64,000 nt of DNA from Gymnorhina tibicen (taxonomy: Eukaryota > Chordata > Aves > Passeriformes > Artamidae). Under the pieces are notes generated by a model, which was given only the letters and a program-made list of their open reading frames with translations, did not search any database and was not told where the DNA came from. A program made the translations under genes and the position numbers. The stretch covers positions 62,256 through 126,255 of the forward strand of contig VXAZ01006822.1 in the NCBI GenBank assembly GCA_013399875.1. The letters are read 5' to 3'. Shown here piece after piece: positions 10,065 to 25,200 of the stretch (positions within the stretch are counted from its first letter, which is position 1; each line of letters starts with the position of its first letter).

Positions 10065-13020
10065 ATATTAAGGCAGATAAAACCCACATTTGGCTTCATA
10101 TGCTCTCTATTTCTTAGGACACTAAAAGAGAGAATCTCTGCTTTGCCCTATTGTCTATTCCACAAATAAAATCACCACCACTTTCATGAGGACAAGTTGT
10201 AAAGCAGCAGTTCCATTGTTTATAAAGAGCCTTTGGAAAATACTGGTACCATAACATATGGATAAGATGCTGCTTCTGCCCAGACCCCTCAACCCATGTG
10301 GCACACATTTCTTCTGCCCAGACCCCTCCAGCACAATTCCTGGTCCAAGCAAGGGTCATGGTTTGACCCGAGCTGGGAAACAGTTGTTCTTCTTCTTTAC
10401 TAGAAGCTGAAGGTTTCTTCCTTCACTGAAAGAATAAACAGAGCCAAAACCAGCTGAGCTATTCATGCTGTCTCTTTCTGAGTATGCCGGAGAATGTACC
10501 ATGAGAGCCTTCTTTCTAAGGAAAGATTATCACCCTAATATATCAAAAAAGATTTGCTGTCAGGCTTTTTCACCTGCCCAGTCATAAATGAAAAAATTTC
10601 CTTTAGATTTTATTAGTACAAAGAGACCTATTATTTTTGCTTGTAGTAGAAAGAGGAAGCACCTTCCCAGATGTATTACTCAGTTCCAGTTCCTTCACTA
10701 CCCAGAAGGAAGCAGGCTATTTAATGAGGTGACAGTTAACTAAACTTCATTTACCCAATAAAGCCTGTGGGAAGCAGCTCGAGAGGCAGAGGGGCAAACG
10801 CTACTGATGCTAACCCTCTGCTCATCAGATAAAGACATCACCCAGAAACGTCAAATGGGCAGTTCTTCCATTTTCTAGTTCTTCCCCTTGGGAATACGTT
10901 ATAGGTATGGACAGGATCTGGAGCAACAGGGAGGGGGAAAAGCCTGGAAATTGTACTATTTGTTAAATCACAGCCCTGCAAATCACAAGCTGCCTGCTAT
11001 TTGGTTTCCTGCTCACCCTTAGGACTCTAACCTGGTTTGCAATAAATATCAGCTCCCCAAGAGTTTCACCTAGTGACAGTGAAGCCAGTGACAGCTCTGC
11101 TACCATCACAGATCAACTATCGTACATAAGAGTACTTAGTGTCACTTATTTTAGAAAAACAACAAAACAAATACAATCTGTCTGTTTTCTTTCCTTTGAA
11201 GACCACCTGGCAATGACCTGTCCCCATGGGAGGCAGGCAGTGCTGCCTGCAAGTCCAGGTTGTGACTGAAGATGAATAAGGAAAGGGAGGATTGGGCCAA
11301 GGGCAATATTCATTCCCCAGCACTTCTTCTGCTCTTCCAATGTGTCTGTTATTAAGAACTTGTTATTTTCCTAACACTCAGATAATGGGCAGTGGGTGTT
11401 TCTGTGGTGACATATTGAGAACTCAAAGATTAATGTGTCATTTTATTATTTCCATTTTGACATCTCTATGCTGATAAATGCTTGGCAATCTCACCATCTC
11501 ATTAGTAATATTAAATACTGTGAACCTAGGGTTTAGGGAGATATAAACCATTTTAAAATTGAATGTAACCAATAAAATGCTCTCTGGGCAGTTCTCCAAC
11601 ACAAACACTCTCCAAGCTCACTATCAAAACATAGCATAGAAAAGAGCTACTAGACATTTCTTTCATAGTTGAGAGTAAGGGATGTGAGGTTTTGGGGTAG
11701 TCTTTTATGAAGAAGCATGGAGATGAACATGCAGATATTTCTGGTTTCAAATAATATTACAGCATGGATCAGTAACATTTGGAGGAGCTTCATTTAGATT
11801 TTCCCATCGGTGTTGGATTGAATCTTTGGCAAGTGGAAGCCTCTCTGTTATATGACTCTGTTCTGACAAACCCCACTCCTCTCATCCATAAAAGATGGCA
11901 TTGTTTTTGTCAAAGAAAACTCAGAGTAAAGCCCAACAAGCATGAAAAGAGATGAATTAAGGCCTTGGTGGGGGTTTTTCTTTCACACAGAAACCTTTCT
12001 TTTACCAGTACAAGGCTGAGATGAGTTAATCACCAGCCTGATGAAGTCAATCCCTGTTCCAGTACACTTTCTCCAAGGTCATCCAATGAGTCAATGTGCA
12101 AACTGGGCTGAGAACACAGGAATTGTGTCCTATAAGAGCAATAGTTCTACTATTTATCCAGGCTCTTGGGATTCCTAAAGCTTTTCTTTTTTTATGGTGA
12201 ACATCAGCAGGCAGCCCAAACCAGGCATTATTTGAGCCCTCATACAAAATAAGGTATGCAGCAAGTCAGCATCAACAGACAGGTGTGAGTGCTTTGGAGG
12301 CCTTTGGGAAGGGTTCAGAAATTCATCCAAGACTCATAATGAACTTTAACATTTAAACATTTTCTCAAGAGAGAAAAAAATAAATTCAAACCCCAAATGA
12401 ATAGGACTAGAGTGTGACCCCAGGAAAGGTCATTAAAGCACAGAGGCACTTTTCCACTCTGTTTGGTTTAGACACTAGAATGCAATCAGGATGCCTGGCA
12501 GCTCTCCACTCCTACAAGCACCTTAGTTGCATTACATTTAGATGTGTATATCCTACTGCCTTATGTCTCAGCCATAACAGGATCTTTTCTCTACCCTGAA
12601 TAAACAAAGCCTGATCTTTTCCCATATCGCTTCTATTTCAGTAGAAATAAAGAGGTCTGGTTATTGGTCTTGACGCCAGTAAGCTGCTTTCCTCTATATA
12701 TGGGCTGAGGCACACAAAATGCTGAGCTCTTTCTGGACACAGTTGTAACCTGGACTCAAAACAACACAAGCCAAAGCAGATTTTCTTAGACATACATTGT
12801 TGGGGGCCTTCCAAGAAAGCATGAAATAGAAGAGCAAGTGTTTTGAAACAGCTCAGAGAGAACCCTGTGAAGCACTGACCACCACCAGTACCTGTAAGGT
12901 CTGATGGGTAGGGTGAATGTGTTGGGCATGGAGGTGAACTGGAGCTGGCTTAGCAGCTCAGCTGTGCTTAAATTTAAATAGACAATACTTAACCTTTCCT
13001 TCTACTTCTTACCTTCCCTT
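10065..13020. other. Unique non-coding DNA
   Basis: No repeat family or RNA gene is recognised. An exact 18-base direct repeat (cttctgcccagacccctc) occurs at 10273-10290 and 10311-10328. The last 45 bases form the pyrimidine-rich approach to the splice acceptor described at 13025. Confidence 0.4.
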
Positions 13021-13024
13021 ATAG

Positions 13025-13227
13025 TCATGCAGGACCTTCCTGTGAGTGCACAGCAGTGTTTGTTGCACCAAGCCCTCAACAAATCCAACACCACTGATGA
13101 TAACCAGAAAACAAGGCACAAGAAGAAATCTTCCACACAGACTCTAAGGCCACATAAAGAGAAAAGTAAATTGTCACAGTATATTAAAAGAAGGAAAAGG
13201 ATCACAATAACATCAGCTTTAACAAAG
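13025..13227 (+). other. Candidate coding exon, basic Lys/Arg-rich peptide (unverified)
   Basis: A long pyrimidine tract (from about 12993) ends in TTATAG at 13024, and an AACAAAG|gtaagc donor begins at 13228; both are close to vertebrate splice consensus. The 203 bases between are open in the frame of the ATG at 13027, giving 67 whole codons before the donor, so the exon would be entered in phase 1 and left in phase 0. The peptide is hydrophilic and very basic, with runs such as RHKKKSS, RPHKEKSK and IKRRKR that resemble nuclear-localisation or heparin-binding segments. I do not recognise the protein and cannot name a gene. The frame continues past the donor to a stop at 13291-13293. This is the best-supported exon in the window, but it could still be a pseudo-exon or part of a non-coding transcript. 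Confidence 0.35.
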
Positions 13228-13299
13228 GTAAGCATAACGTCAATCCAAAAGTATCTTCAGAATTGTTGCCAGTCTGGAAAACCATTACAATAAAACAAG

Positions 13300-16200
13300 G
13301 GGTTGTGTGGACTTTAACACATGGGTCTTGACTCACCCCTTTCCCCAGATGACTACCTAAATGTGAAGCTTCTGAATGTTTAGATAGAGTTACATGTCAG
13401 TAAGTAGGGCTGATTCCTCAAACACATAAGATTCTTCCAGACATCCTCATGTCCAAATGTCACTCCATAGGAAGGTCTCTTTACAGAGGCTTATGGGAAA
13501 GGGTGAGGGGGAGAAGCAGAGCTGCTCACCCTTCTCGTCCACATATCCTTTCTCTAGGACATTCTAACACCCTCTGATGGTATCCACTGGATTTCACCTA
13601 TTCAGACAGCAGAGTAACCTGACTTGGCATCCGCTGTTGCTATTCAATAACAGTTTCCTCTCCTGTGTCCATAAGTCATTGTTAAATGAGGACGTGAACA
13701 AGGCCGCTTCCTATTTCTGTCCTCCTTGATGACCTATAAACATGAATTGCTTTGATAGCTGATTCAGCCCTTTTCCAGAAATAGGTGTCCCTAGCACTGG
13801 CTCTTCCCAGTCTCTTCCTGCCTTCTTTTAGAGCAGGCCTGTGGAGCTGTGCTGGTGCTGTCCCTATACAGAGAAGAGATTGTGGGAGGTGACAGCTTTC
13901 ACTGCACAGAGGAAGAAGACACACAAGGAGGCTTCTTACCTTATTCTTCCCTCCTAAGAACAAGACTGAGCCAGGTAAGCTCAGTCACAGTTTAGACTCA
14001 GCTTGCTCTGCAAAATCATCTCGTAGCAGAACATATTTGATTAAAAACTGCACAGCACACACACTCAGCTGCCCACAAGTTGGCCAGGACTCAGGAAGTC
14101 CCAAAGCTGGGTTTAAAAATCTGTTCTCACAGCTTGAAAATAATGCTCCTTAACCTAAGGACAGTGTCACACGGGGACTGATTAACAGAAGTTTGCCACT
14201 GATTTTGGAATGTGATTACCTCGTATCAGTGAAGGTTAATTTCAGTTAAATAGATCACAGCAATATCCTTTGAGTCTGGGTAAGCTGATCTAAGATGAAG
14301 CTGCCAGTTCAGTGATTTAAAATTAGAGCAATGCTCTCCCTCCTTCAGGCCCCCCAGCATCATTCTTGTTACCACATGCTAACCCCGCTGCAATCTGATG
14401 CTGTACCCGATCAAGAATTGCTATGTTCAAGTGGGAGGCAATGAGAACACAAGCACCACTGCTACAAAAGTCAAATAGAATTTGCTTCATTACAAAAAAC
14501 GATGAAGAAATATGGGGACTGTTTCTGTGGCATTGTGATGGCACTGTGTGCAGCTCCTATGTACGACCCTTTCTTTGTAGGATAGGTATGTGCCTACTCT
14601 TGAGGAACTCCCCAAAGAGAGCACAATACAACATTTGTGAGGGGTTCCTTACTATCTGGAAAAGAGAAATAGGCAGACAGGCACCAAAGGGCTAACAGAG
14701 AATAAATATCCTTTCATTAAAACCAGACAGTTAGATGAAGGGAGAAGAAACCAAAAGAGCACACTCACTTATGACCAATAATTAATAACCCGTCAGATTG
14801 AAAAGCAATTCTTTCTCAGACTTGTGGCAGTCTAATTCTCAAGGAAGAACAGTCTGATGCCCTTCTCCAGTACATCAAAGCCCGTAGCCTTTGTCCATTA
14901 GGGTTTGCACATCACTGCCTGGCCATGCCAAGTCTGCTCACACACAGGCAAAATAGCAATGTCATGGCTGGTGATCTGGCCTTTAAAACACAAAAACTGA
15001 GTTTCAGCCAGAAAAATACAGGAGATTCTCTCTCTTGGGCCATTGGAGTGGTGCCCCATTGGACAAATATCCTTTTCTTTTAAACATCAGAGTTCAGCAA
15101 CCCCTACTTATGTATGTGGACAGAGTACAGCAGAGCTGTATCCAAATATTTCCTAGGTATATTAGACGAATATAACAAAGACTCCACTGGCTTTTATGGC
15201 TGCTTTCCATTTTTTGCTGTCTTATTACAATGGCAGATCTTAAACTGTGAGTTTTAAGCCGGAACAAACAGCCCCAGTGCACAAAAGGTGAAAAAGCCGT
15301 GACAGACACACAGAGCTAGGACTGGAATCAGCAAAATGTCACTCACATACCACCCATATAGAGTCAGTTTCTGGGATGACACACACATATCCAAAAAGCC
15401 TCTTCAGCTTTTAAAATGATGAATAATAGACCTTTTTGATGGTTACGTCTAGTAATCCACTAGCAATCCTAGATAAAAAACTTGTCCCCTTTTGCTACCT
15501 AGAACTTGTAAACCAGAAGCACTTGCTTTTATGCTCTGCATAATTTTTAAGGATGTAATTTTACATTTCTCTACACTGACTTGTTCTACATCCTCAAAAC
15601 AACTATTAATTTTTCTCTGCCCGAATGTTTTCCTCTTTGCCTAAACTTTTTCCCTAATTCCCTTTAAAATGCTCATTTGCAGATGCTTTCCTGTCACCTG
15701 GTATCACTCAAAACTTTACTACATTCATCTTCAACTCTGTTCTACTCTCCTGGAGATCCGAACAGGATGATATAAGCATTGCAGTCGGTAGAACAATATA
15801 AAACTGTTTTGAGAGAAGAGCCAGATGGAGAGAGACATATGAATCCTGGGCATACGAGGACACACTTGCAGGATTGACCCTGAGGGGTTTCAAAACAGTT
15901 AATGCTGTCACTGGATTGAAAACTCTGTTTTATGCTAGTAGCACATAAAGCTTTTCACTCTTGTCTGTGGTCGCCTGCAACTTATCAATAAGTATTTACC
16001 ATACATTTTTCACATAAATGACCTTCATACTCTGAGTTCAGCATGCCCATTATGGCTTTGTGCTGCAAGACGTGTCTGTTCTTTAATAAAACTGTTGTTA
16101 GCAGCAACCTGAGAAACGTGTGCTCACATTCCTTCTGTTTGGACAGTGTCCTTTTCTTGCTTTGTGCTGTAGAAGCTGAAGGGAATACAGCTACGATGAC

Positions 16201-19200
16201 TGGCAAGGTTTTCCATGACTTACATCAGAAAACTTTAATCTGAGATCTAAATTTTACCTCATAATACTTTGGTTTTACAACTCTATTCACCCACAAATCA
16301 AAGTCCCTGCTCCCACCCAGAGGAAATCTGGCCCTCTCTTCCCTATATTAATCTAATGCCAAATATAAGAGTTTCACAAGAGGAAGCAGCCAAAGCTCTG
16401 TACATCTTATCTAAGATGACATAGCTCTTAGTAGATATTGGCATTTCTCTTGTACCCCCAAAGGGGTCAGGAGGAAAAGCTTTTGCTTTCACCTAACTAT
16501 CAACTGAAAATTGGGTGCTTCTGAAAGCATCTTTGATGGGAAAATACTTTCATACCAAAAATGAAACAGAGGCTGGCCACAGGTATGGACCATCAGCAGC
16601 ACCAGGACTGTCATCTAGACATAGCAGAGCCCTGGGGTGTAAATACACTTTATTTGGACAGCTTCCCCTATGATTAGTCCTCAGAGAAGCCATTTATCAT
16701 TTGCAGAGCAGCCCAGCAAGGTACTGTGGGGCAGAACCAAGTTCCTCCTGGTCCTCCTGAGGAAAGCCAGCAGTGTGACACTCCTGCCTTGCATGGCCTG
16801 GGGCAGCTCTTCTTCCTGATGCCAGGGAAACATTTGCCTAAGGTGAACCCCAGTCAAACTGTGGAGCTGTGTCAGCCACCGAAAGATGTTTGTTGTGTAC
16901 TGCCACCTCTCAGCAGGACCTCTGTGGTTGTGCAGCTGAGCTGCTGTTCCTCCCTCCTGGCCATGGGCATGCAAGACATCAGGAGAGTGAGAGAGATTAC
17001 GCAGCCTTTAACCCAGCAGTTCTTTGGGAGACAGAAGGGGACACACCTCTCTGCTCTCCTCTCCTTGTCCTCTTTCTGGGCACTGGAGAACACCAGCCAC
17101 AGCTGATGTAATGAGGGTCTTTGAACTCAAAGCATTAATATTTCAGAGACTGTTCTCCCCTGAGAACATCTGTAACAGCTCTTACCAAGTGTTGCACATC
17201 AGTGCACAACTAAACATGCCAAAATCCATGAGGCAACAGATCACACATTTACAGGATATTCAAAGGGAAAATGTGATGCCAACTCACCCAAGACAGCCCA
17301 AGTACATGCACAAGAGATGGGATAAGGACCTTAAAGAGTTAATAGGACCACTTTTGATACTATTTTTGGACTGCCCTGTGTGAGGAGACAGCAGATTTTC
17401 CCAGCACGTCAGTGACTTCCTCCTGCCTACATTTATCTATGGCTGCATGTAAGACTCCGCTCATGAGAGTTATCACCAGAGCCTTTAAAAAGCCCATAAA
17501 CCCAAACACTGCATGGGAGATGGGACACTAAAAGGACAAGGTGAAGGATTTTCTTAACTGATTCATCACTAAGCCTGTTTTGGTGTGTCCTGGTGACATA
17601 CAATAATAAAATTTGCACAGTGCTGTTTTATATCAGAGAAATTTATTGTTTGGGAAAGCTGCTGTGAGAACAGCTCTGAAGAGAGCTGCTCCTGAGAGCA
17701 GTGGCCACAGAAGTGGTGCTGTGCCCAAGCTCACTGCAGGCAGGGTGACAGTGGCCTCCTGCCTCTGTTGGGTGCAGGCAGCCACCAGCCAGTAACAAAC
17801 CAGGTGCTGCTTTTGAGGAACAGTCTGGGACCAGTTGGGGTAAAAAGTAACTAAAGTAATCATCCGAATACTATCAGACATGAATGATTTTAAGACATAC
17901 CCAAATGTGACGGTTCAAGTTGGAAAGTCCTGGGCCCCACCACAGCAAAGAACAATGACAAACATCAGCTTTCCAAGGAGGAAGTACAACAGATGGGAGT
18001 TTATCACAGGATGATATTTTCAAAAGTGCCTATGCTATTTCAGAGACTAATGTAAGAAAGATCTGGCCCCAGTTGCTCTATATTTCCAGAAATCATCATT
18101 CAAGCTCAGTTCAGCAGGTTTTAAATTCTGTTTTACAGGGTTTAACCAGTATTATTCAGCAACCCTTCTGTATGGAAATAGCCCTTTAACAGATTTGAAG
18201 ATTTGCTTGTTTATAGAGAAACAATTTTCCCATTGCAAAATTCTACATATTGAGTAAATCACATTGTTTGGTGATTCATTTTGCAATTTGTCTGCATAAC
18301 AGATACAAAAGACTTCCAGCTGACAACACACCTGGAGCTTCTCCTCTGCAACCCACGGTGGGTGGCAGCAGAGGCCTGGCAGACAGGGCAGAAGCAGCCT
18401 GAGTCACCGAGATGTTTATCTGGACAAGCAGATGTTGCAAAGGATGATTTCTCATGTTTTGTCCCATTTAAAAGGAAAAAAAAGTTTTCTTGTAACTAAA
18501 ACAAAAGAGACAAAACTGGTTGAGAAATAAATTCTTGTTCAGCATCCTGTCCAAAAGTGTTCATCTGCTCGTAGCAATATGCATAACAGGCTCTGATTTG
18601 TTTGATGCTAAGCATGAGTAGAGCTTGTAGAGTCTTGAGAGACATTGCACCTTCTACGTAATGGCAAGTATTTGCCTTTAAGCTACTTGCTGTTTGATGC
18701 AGCCCGTGAAGCATTCAGTCTTGCGAAGAAATGTTAGAGATGTTTATGACAGAAATTGTCTCAGTGGGGACAAATCATCAGCAGTAATCAGAGATCATGT
18801 GGCTGCTACCAGATGTTACAAAATTACACCCAGGTCCTTACAGCATGGCATGGAGATTTTAAAGGCAGCTGTTCCCAAGACATTCCTAACTCAGAACACC
18901 AGTTAGATGGAAACCTTAATTGAAGTCAGTATCCATCAAAGATGAAGTCTTTAAAATTCAACTTAGAGGAGCTAAAAACTAAGAGGTAACTGCGGTCTTA
19001 TATGTGCTTTCATGCTTTAAAGGTTTTGTTCATTCAAACATTTTTGCTCCATCCCAAAAAATACCTGGATTCCCCCACCTCATGGGAAGCAGAGTGGCAA
19101 TCTTCTGCAGTTTCACAAAGGATCAGGTAAAAGCACAGTAATTTCCTTACTAATTCATATTCCAACACAGGGACCCTACAGGCTGCTTTGGTGCAAGCAC

Positions 19201-22200
19201 TCACAAGCATTCAGATCCCTGTACTAAAAACTAACCTCAAAAACAAGTAGGATGGAAGAGTTGCCCAAACATCTCTCCTGTGCCCAAAACGTGGTGGCTC
19301 ACCTAGGACTAGGCAGGCACAAAGGAAAACTGGTGGCTCAGTAAGGCACAGGGAGGTCAGCCAGGCTCTAATCCAGCCTTTATATGAAGATGACTCAAGT
19401 TTATCAACATTTTAATACATAGTTTAGTGAATCATTTCCATATAATGTTCATGCTCATTTTTTCCAGAATTTTCCACATAATTTTTATTTTTTGTGGATT
19501 AGAAGTTTCTAAAATCATGTGAAAAATAAAATAAAGAAATTTCCTGTTGTAACTCCTCTTTACTGGGATGCACAATTAAAGCCAGCACTACAGAACTCAT
19601 ACTATAAAAACCACTAGAAATATTAGTAGAAATAAAAAGCATTAACTATCAAGCATTAACAGAAATCCAAAAAGGAATATTAAGTTTTCATTAAAAACAT
19701 TTTTGTCAGTAAAAATCCATCAGAATACATTGCAGTTTCCACAGATTTGGGTCAATTAAAACCACTGCAGTAAGAAAGGACAAAAGAAATGTAATCTGAT
19801 TTCACTAAACTTCTGTCTTTCAATGTAGATGCCTAGTTTACACTAGTAGATTCAGTCTTATCCCAGGATTGAGCACATCTTATTCTTCTAAGTATATAAA
19901 AATAATCAATTTATCAGGGAAAAAAAAAAAAAGGAACATAATTCCCTTGAAATTCTGTAGGGCAGCTGTCAGTATCCATGTATCTGGTGGACACAGTTTT
20001 ACGTCAAATGGTGTATTTGGAAGTGACTTTGTGGAAATAATGCTACCACTGTGACTGAAGGGAAAAGAAGGTTTAAAATTATTTATATTCTTACTGTTCC
20101 TCTGGATTTTGGTATCACGAGTCACAATAGACGTTAGCTCATTTATAAGTAAAAGCATTGAAGATTGCATTTTTGGGGGTTTTTGGTTTGGTTTTTTTCC
20201 CCCCTCTCTTTCCTCTTCAGAGTCTCATATTAAAGGTTTTGTTGTGAAAGGAATAAAAAGCAACTTCCAGTCTCTTGCTTGACTATTTAGGACAGATGTG
20301 CTGCCAAAGTCCAGCATACTTTTTTAACTGCTTACACATGTACTCCAGATGAGTTTATTGGTGAAACCTAGGTTTTATTCTTGGTCATATGGCTATAAAT
20401 TAAAAATACAAAATAAAAAGACACCTTCCTCCTACTCGTGCTTGTTAAATTAGTCTATTAACTAAACTATTTTTCTTTCTTGCCTGTGTGTTTAAATTAG
20501 TCCACATAGGCTAAAAGTCCAGAGCTGATGGAGATAAGGAAATGTTAAGGAGGAGTTTCAGTTGAGACTCAGTCAAATTGGATTAGAGATCAACTGATGA
20601 TAAACAAGTTAAAAATGGATTTTTTTGAAAAAGTATATATTATTAAGCTGTCTCACAACTGCAGGATCCTTGTCATTTGACAATGTAAGAGACCTCAGGC
20701 TCTGCTCTTTCTGGAGCTGCTGCAACCTTGCAAATTTTGCACTCAGTAAAAGAGGAGTAAAGTTTTCAAAAATTAAACCATGGGTAAAATTTACTTGTAG
20801 TGCAGTTCCATTTACTTGTCTGAAGTCAGCCTACTAATGAATTTCAACCATATACTTCACCCAGGGGATTTACTGAGTGAAACTGAACAGGTGGCTCCAA
20901 AAGAGGGCATGTAAGACAGGAAAGACCACACGGTATTGGAAACTCAACCATGGTCTCCTCAGCCTACTATTTGCACATACCTGGTAACACAGATATATCT
21001 CCTTGAAATTAGCTCTGGGAATTTAATCAAAAACAGCAGTTGTAATTAATCCTCTGAACAATATGTGTAGCAATAGTGAATTCTATTCTACTTGAAGATT
21101 TTCACCAGCATCCTTCAGACACATAGACCTGAGTTGAAACAGAAGTTGCATGCTTAAGAAAAAAAGGGATTGTTTAAATTCTGTGAGATGTGTTGGCAGT
21201 AATTCATATGTGGTCATCCTGAATTTATTAAAGACGATGGATCCATGATGTGCTGTGATTTTTTAAGACATGGTTCAGAAAAGCTGCTAGAGGCTGGTTT
21301 CATCTCTCCTATACCTTGTGCTCTGAATTTAGAGCAAATCCCATCCTTTTCATTGCCTTCAAGAACTCACAAGTCACAAAAACAATGAAAAGAAACTCAA
21401 AAAGAATTACATAGGATTTTCATGAGGGTAGCAAGAGAACAAGGCACAGACTCTCCCATCCTGAGGGAACATCTGATTCCTGTGTTGGCCCCATGAACAA
21501 TGGGTATGTGCAGAGTTTTGGGGAACAGGAAACAGAAGTTACACCACAAAAAAGTGCAGAGTGGCAGAATAAAATATTGGAGCTTTATTCTTCAGGAATA
21601 GTAACATGAGACTATTGAAATGTCAGCTACTTTTCTAACTCTTAACCATCTATGACATTTAAGTTAAAATAAATAATACTGATGTCTTTATAATGAAGTC
21701 ACGATTAATGAAAGGCTCAAAATTTACCAGCAGAATGTATTTTTTGAATGGGTCACCCACATCAAAGATGCCATATTCCATCATAGAGATAATATTTTAA
21801 AAATAACTTCCTGGATTCACATCCTTCCAACAGATTATTCAGGAGGGAAGAAAATTCTCTTGACAAGGGCAGAGCACTCGTCTTTCTTGCACTAATAGTG
21901 CTTTTGAAGAACAGGTTAAATTGTGGAGGAGGACTGAGAAACAGGCAAGTCAGAAGAAAGAGAAAGCTTATTCCAAGAGAGTACATGTTTTAGATGTGTC
22001 AAAATCAAATGACTAATTAAGACAATAATTCAAATTAGAACCGGCTGGTAGTTTAACATTCCTCAGACCCTTATTCAGCAAAAGTTTTGAGTGTTTGCCT
22101 GGTTTGAGTCCCACCAAAGTCAATTAACAATCAAAGAGCAGTTCAGAAAATTTGAAACCTGAGAATAATTTTCCCTATTTTTTGAAGATTTCCGAGGCTT

Positions 22201-25200
22201 TGGTCTGGTGTCAGCTAGCTCAGTCCAGACCAAAAGTTTTGTACAAGACCAAACTACAACTACATTTGGAATAGCCTATGTATAAGCACAGCAGTGCAAC
22301 ACATAGGGTAAGATTTTGACTGTGTGAATCATCCTGCTCAGATCTTGGTGACCAGAGCCACTATTCAAGTGCAAGAGATCCTTTCTGTGGAGACCCTATC
22401 ACTGGAAAAGCTTCTTCCTTATCTGTTTATGGACTACCATTTCCCTTTTTGAGACCTTATTTCCCTTTTAAAATTTCTATATAATCTCAGCTAATACAAT
22501 TGTTTCAGATTATGGAGTTTATTTTGTTTCTATGACAACCCAAGGATGAGAGTTCCAGTGATTAACACATCCTGGACCAGGATCTTAAACTTCTGGCATT
22601 GCCCAAACTGGCCACATTACTATCAGTTCAGAACTCTTTTTTCCACATCAGAACAATGACCTTCTTCATTCCAGAGACACCCTAAGCCCAGAAGAGGAGA
22701 AGGCAAGCAGTTCTACAAAACTGCCCTCCAAAAGTCCTAGTGTTAGTGTACAGTAGAAAGTCTCTAACAGAGCCCTTCATGAGAGCTTTCAAGTAAGTCA
22801 CGAATTCTTTTCCCTTAACAGTTGCCAAGGACAAAATGCAAGACAGTCACAGAAAAACTAAAGTAGTTGCTGTCACTAGCAATAAGCTCCAGAAACTGCA
22901 GCAGAAACTTAAAAGTTCTCATACTACTATAGAATAATAATTGGGATTCCCTTCTGCTCTCTCAGACCAGGTAAAATCCACTGCTTTGATGACCTCTTCA
23001 GGTTTTATTTTGGGCTTCAGATCTCATGAAGAAGAATTTGTAGTGATTTTCTGACACTGCTAACTTGTCAGAAATTTAGATGTATCCTCTTGTTATCTCA
23101 AGCAGTTTGGACATATCCTTAGGACTGTAGCCATTTGTGTACTGGAAAGGTTTTATTGCTGCCTTTTTTTTGCCACAAAGTTGCTTTTCTGTTATACTCA
23201 TTCCCCTGCTGCATTCCAAACATAGGGTTATTGATGAATCTTTTTGATGCACACAGGTTGCCATCAACACATAGTATGAGATAGTGGATGTAGCTTGTGG
23301 AATATTGTTGTCACATATTTGGGAAATAAATCACACTCCAAGTTCCTTAATGTGTATTTCACACAGAGAAATGTGTGTCTTATATCTTCTTTTACAAACT
23401 TAAGCAAGATTTGCAAATATTTTTAGCAAAAGGAGAAAAATGTTTGAGAGAGGTAAAAATCCTTCTTGGCCTGTTTGTATGAATTGTCTGAGTGACAATC
23501 TGAAACCCAGCAAATTACTTGCTTTTCCATGAGACTGAGCTCCTTAGAAGCATATTCTATTCTGAGACCAGTGAGCAAGAAAGAAAATAACCTTTCAGTA
23601 TCCTTTAAGCCTTATCCAAACAAGAGTCAGGATTTTTTTTAAGTGACTAATGACTGTAGGTGCCTTGAGACTCCATAAAGAGGTCTGATTTCCAGGGCTT
23701 AAGGTGTTGCCTGAAAATAGCAGCCTTGCTGCTGCCTCGTGTTAGCCAGTCTAGTACAGAGGCATCACAACTCTCTAGACTTTTCCCTTATGTCAACTTC
23801 TGCTGCAACCTACTGATGATACTGAGTGTGAAACAACCTACAACCTTCCTGCTGCAGAGACTCCTCCATGTTTCCTCTCCCACACAAGACTGAAATAGCT
23901 GTCCTGGTTGTTTGAATCAAAATTGAGTAATTCAGTTTGTCAGACAGAGAAATTTTGGAGACTCTCATGACTGAGATGTTCTCTACTTCCACACCCCAAA
24001 TGGGAAGAGAAGAAAGTGAAGTACTTTGCCCCTTTAGATGTCAAAGATAACCTCCAAGTTGTAAAACAATCAACTCACATGTTATAGAGACCTCAAGCAG
24101 AAAGACTAAAGCACAAACAACCAAGGTGCTAATTTCAGCAATCGATCTCCAGGCCAGGGTTCACTTCAAAGGATGCTCGTGATCATTTGAGTGTTAACAC
24201 TTCCAAACAACTAGTATAAAAAGAAATATCCTGTACTGGGTTAAGTGACTTTTTTAAAGGAGTGTAATTCATTCCAATTGATATACCAGGAAACATATGT
24301 TAAAAATCAGACTCTTTGCAGCATATGAACTGTTACAATTAAAATAATGAAAGTCTACCCTCTTATGCCTTTACCAATGATACTAAACAGCAGTGCAGCA
24401 TTTAGAAGGAGAAAACGCCACTGTATTTTGAAAGGTACCCCCAGACCACCATCAAGAAAGAATCAGTGCCCACTAAGATTTCACTCCCAGTGTACTCATC
24501 CCCTTGTGCCTTGGAGTTCTGTTCACAACCAGTATGCTGTAGACGGCTTAGGATAGCACTGGGCGTGGATAGTTTCACTGAAGATATTTCCAGGGGAGGA
24601 CAGGGAATCAGAGACATGGCAACTGGAAGCATTTAGAGCATAAAATTTAGTGTACATTGGCCAACGTAGCATGGTCTCCCGCTTTCTCTCTAGCTGTAGA
24701 ATCAGGATACCATATGTTGTAACTGAAATAAAGGGAAATACAACCACGTCTGCAGTAGACCAGAGTCTACCTCTCCTGAGCAATGCTGTAGCTTTAAAAA
24801 TAGCCATTATGTGTGAGTTAACCAGTCATATTCCGACTATCTATACAGTTTATTTCACTTCTCATGGATATGTGTACCTGGCAGGACAGAGAAAGGAGCC
24901 TGGGAAGACATTAAGAATGTTATCCACTAGTAGGTCAGCATTTGTCCGCCATTTTTAGCCAGTCTGCTCTTCTGCAGCTGAGCCTTCCATGCTAGAGAGT
25001 CTGTGCAGTCAGACCAGGGAACACACACTGGGCTGTGCTCCTGTCAAACCCCACTGATAAGGGCATGTTCACACTGGCCTGGGAGGAGGCCAGTTCTGTG
25101 GCCCCTGACTCAGTGACTACTCATCACTCAAAACTCTTGCCTTGAGCCAGGTCATATTTTCAGGCACCTCAGGAAGTTATCACCTCCCAGGGAACCCAAA

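Noticed and set aside
16681..17111. Cluster of overlapping open frames on both strands
   Set aside because: Frames in several registers are open over the same GC-richer stretch, with no recognisable domain or splice context.
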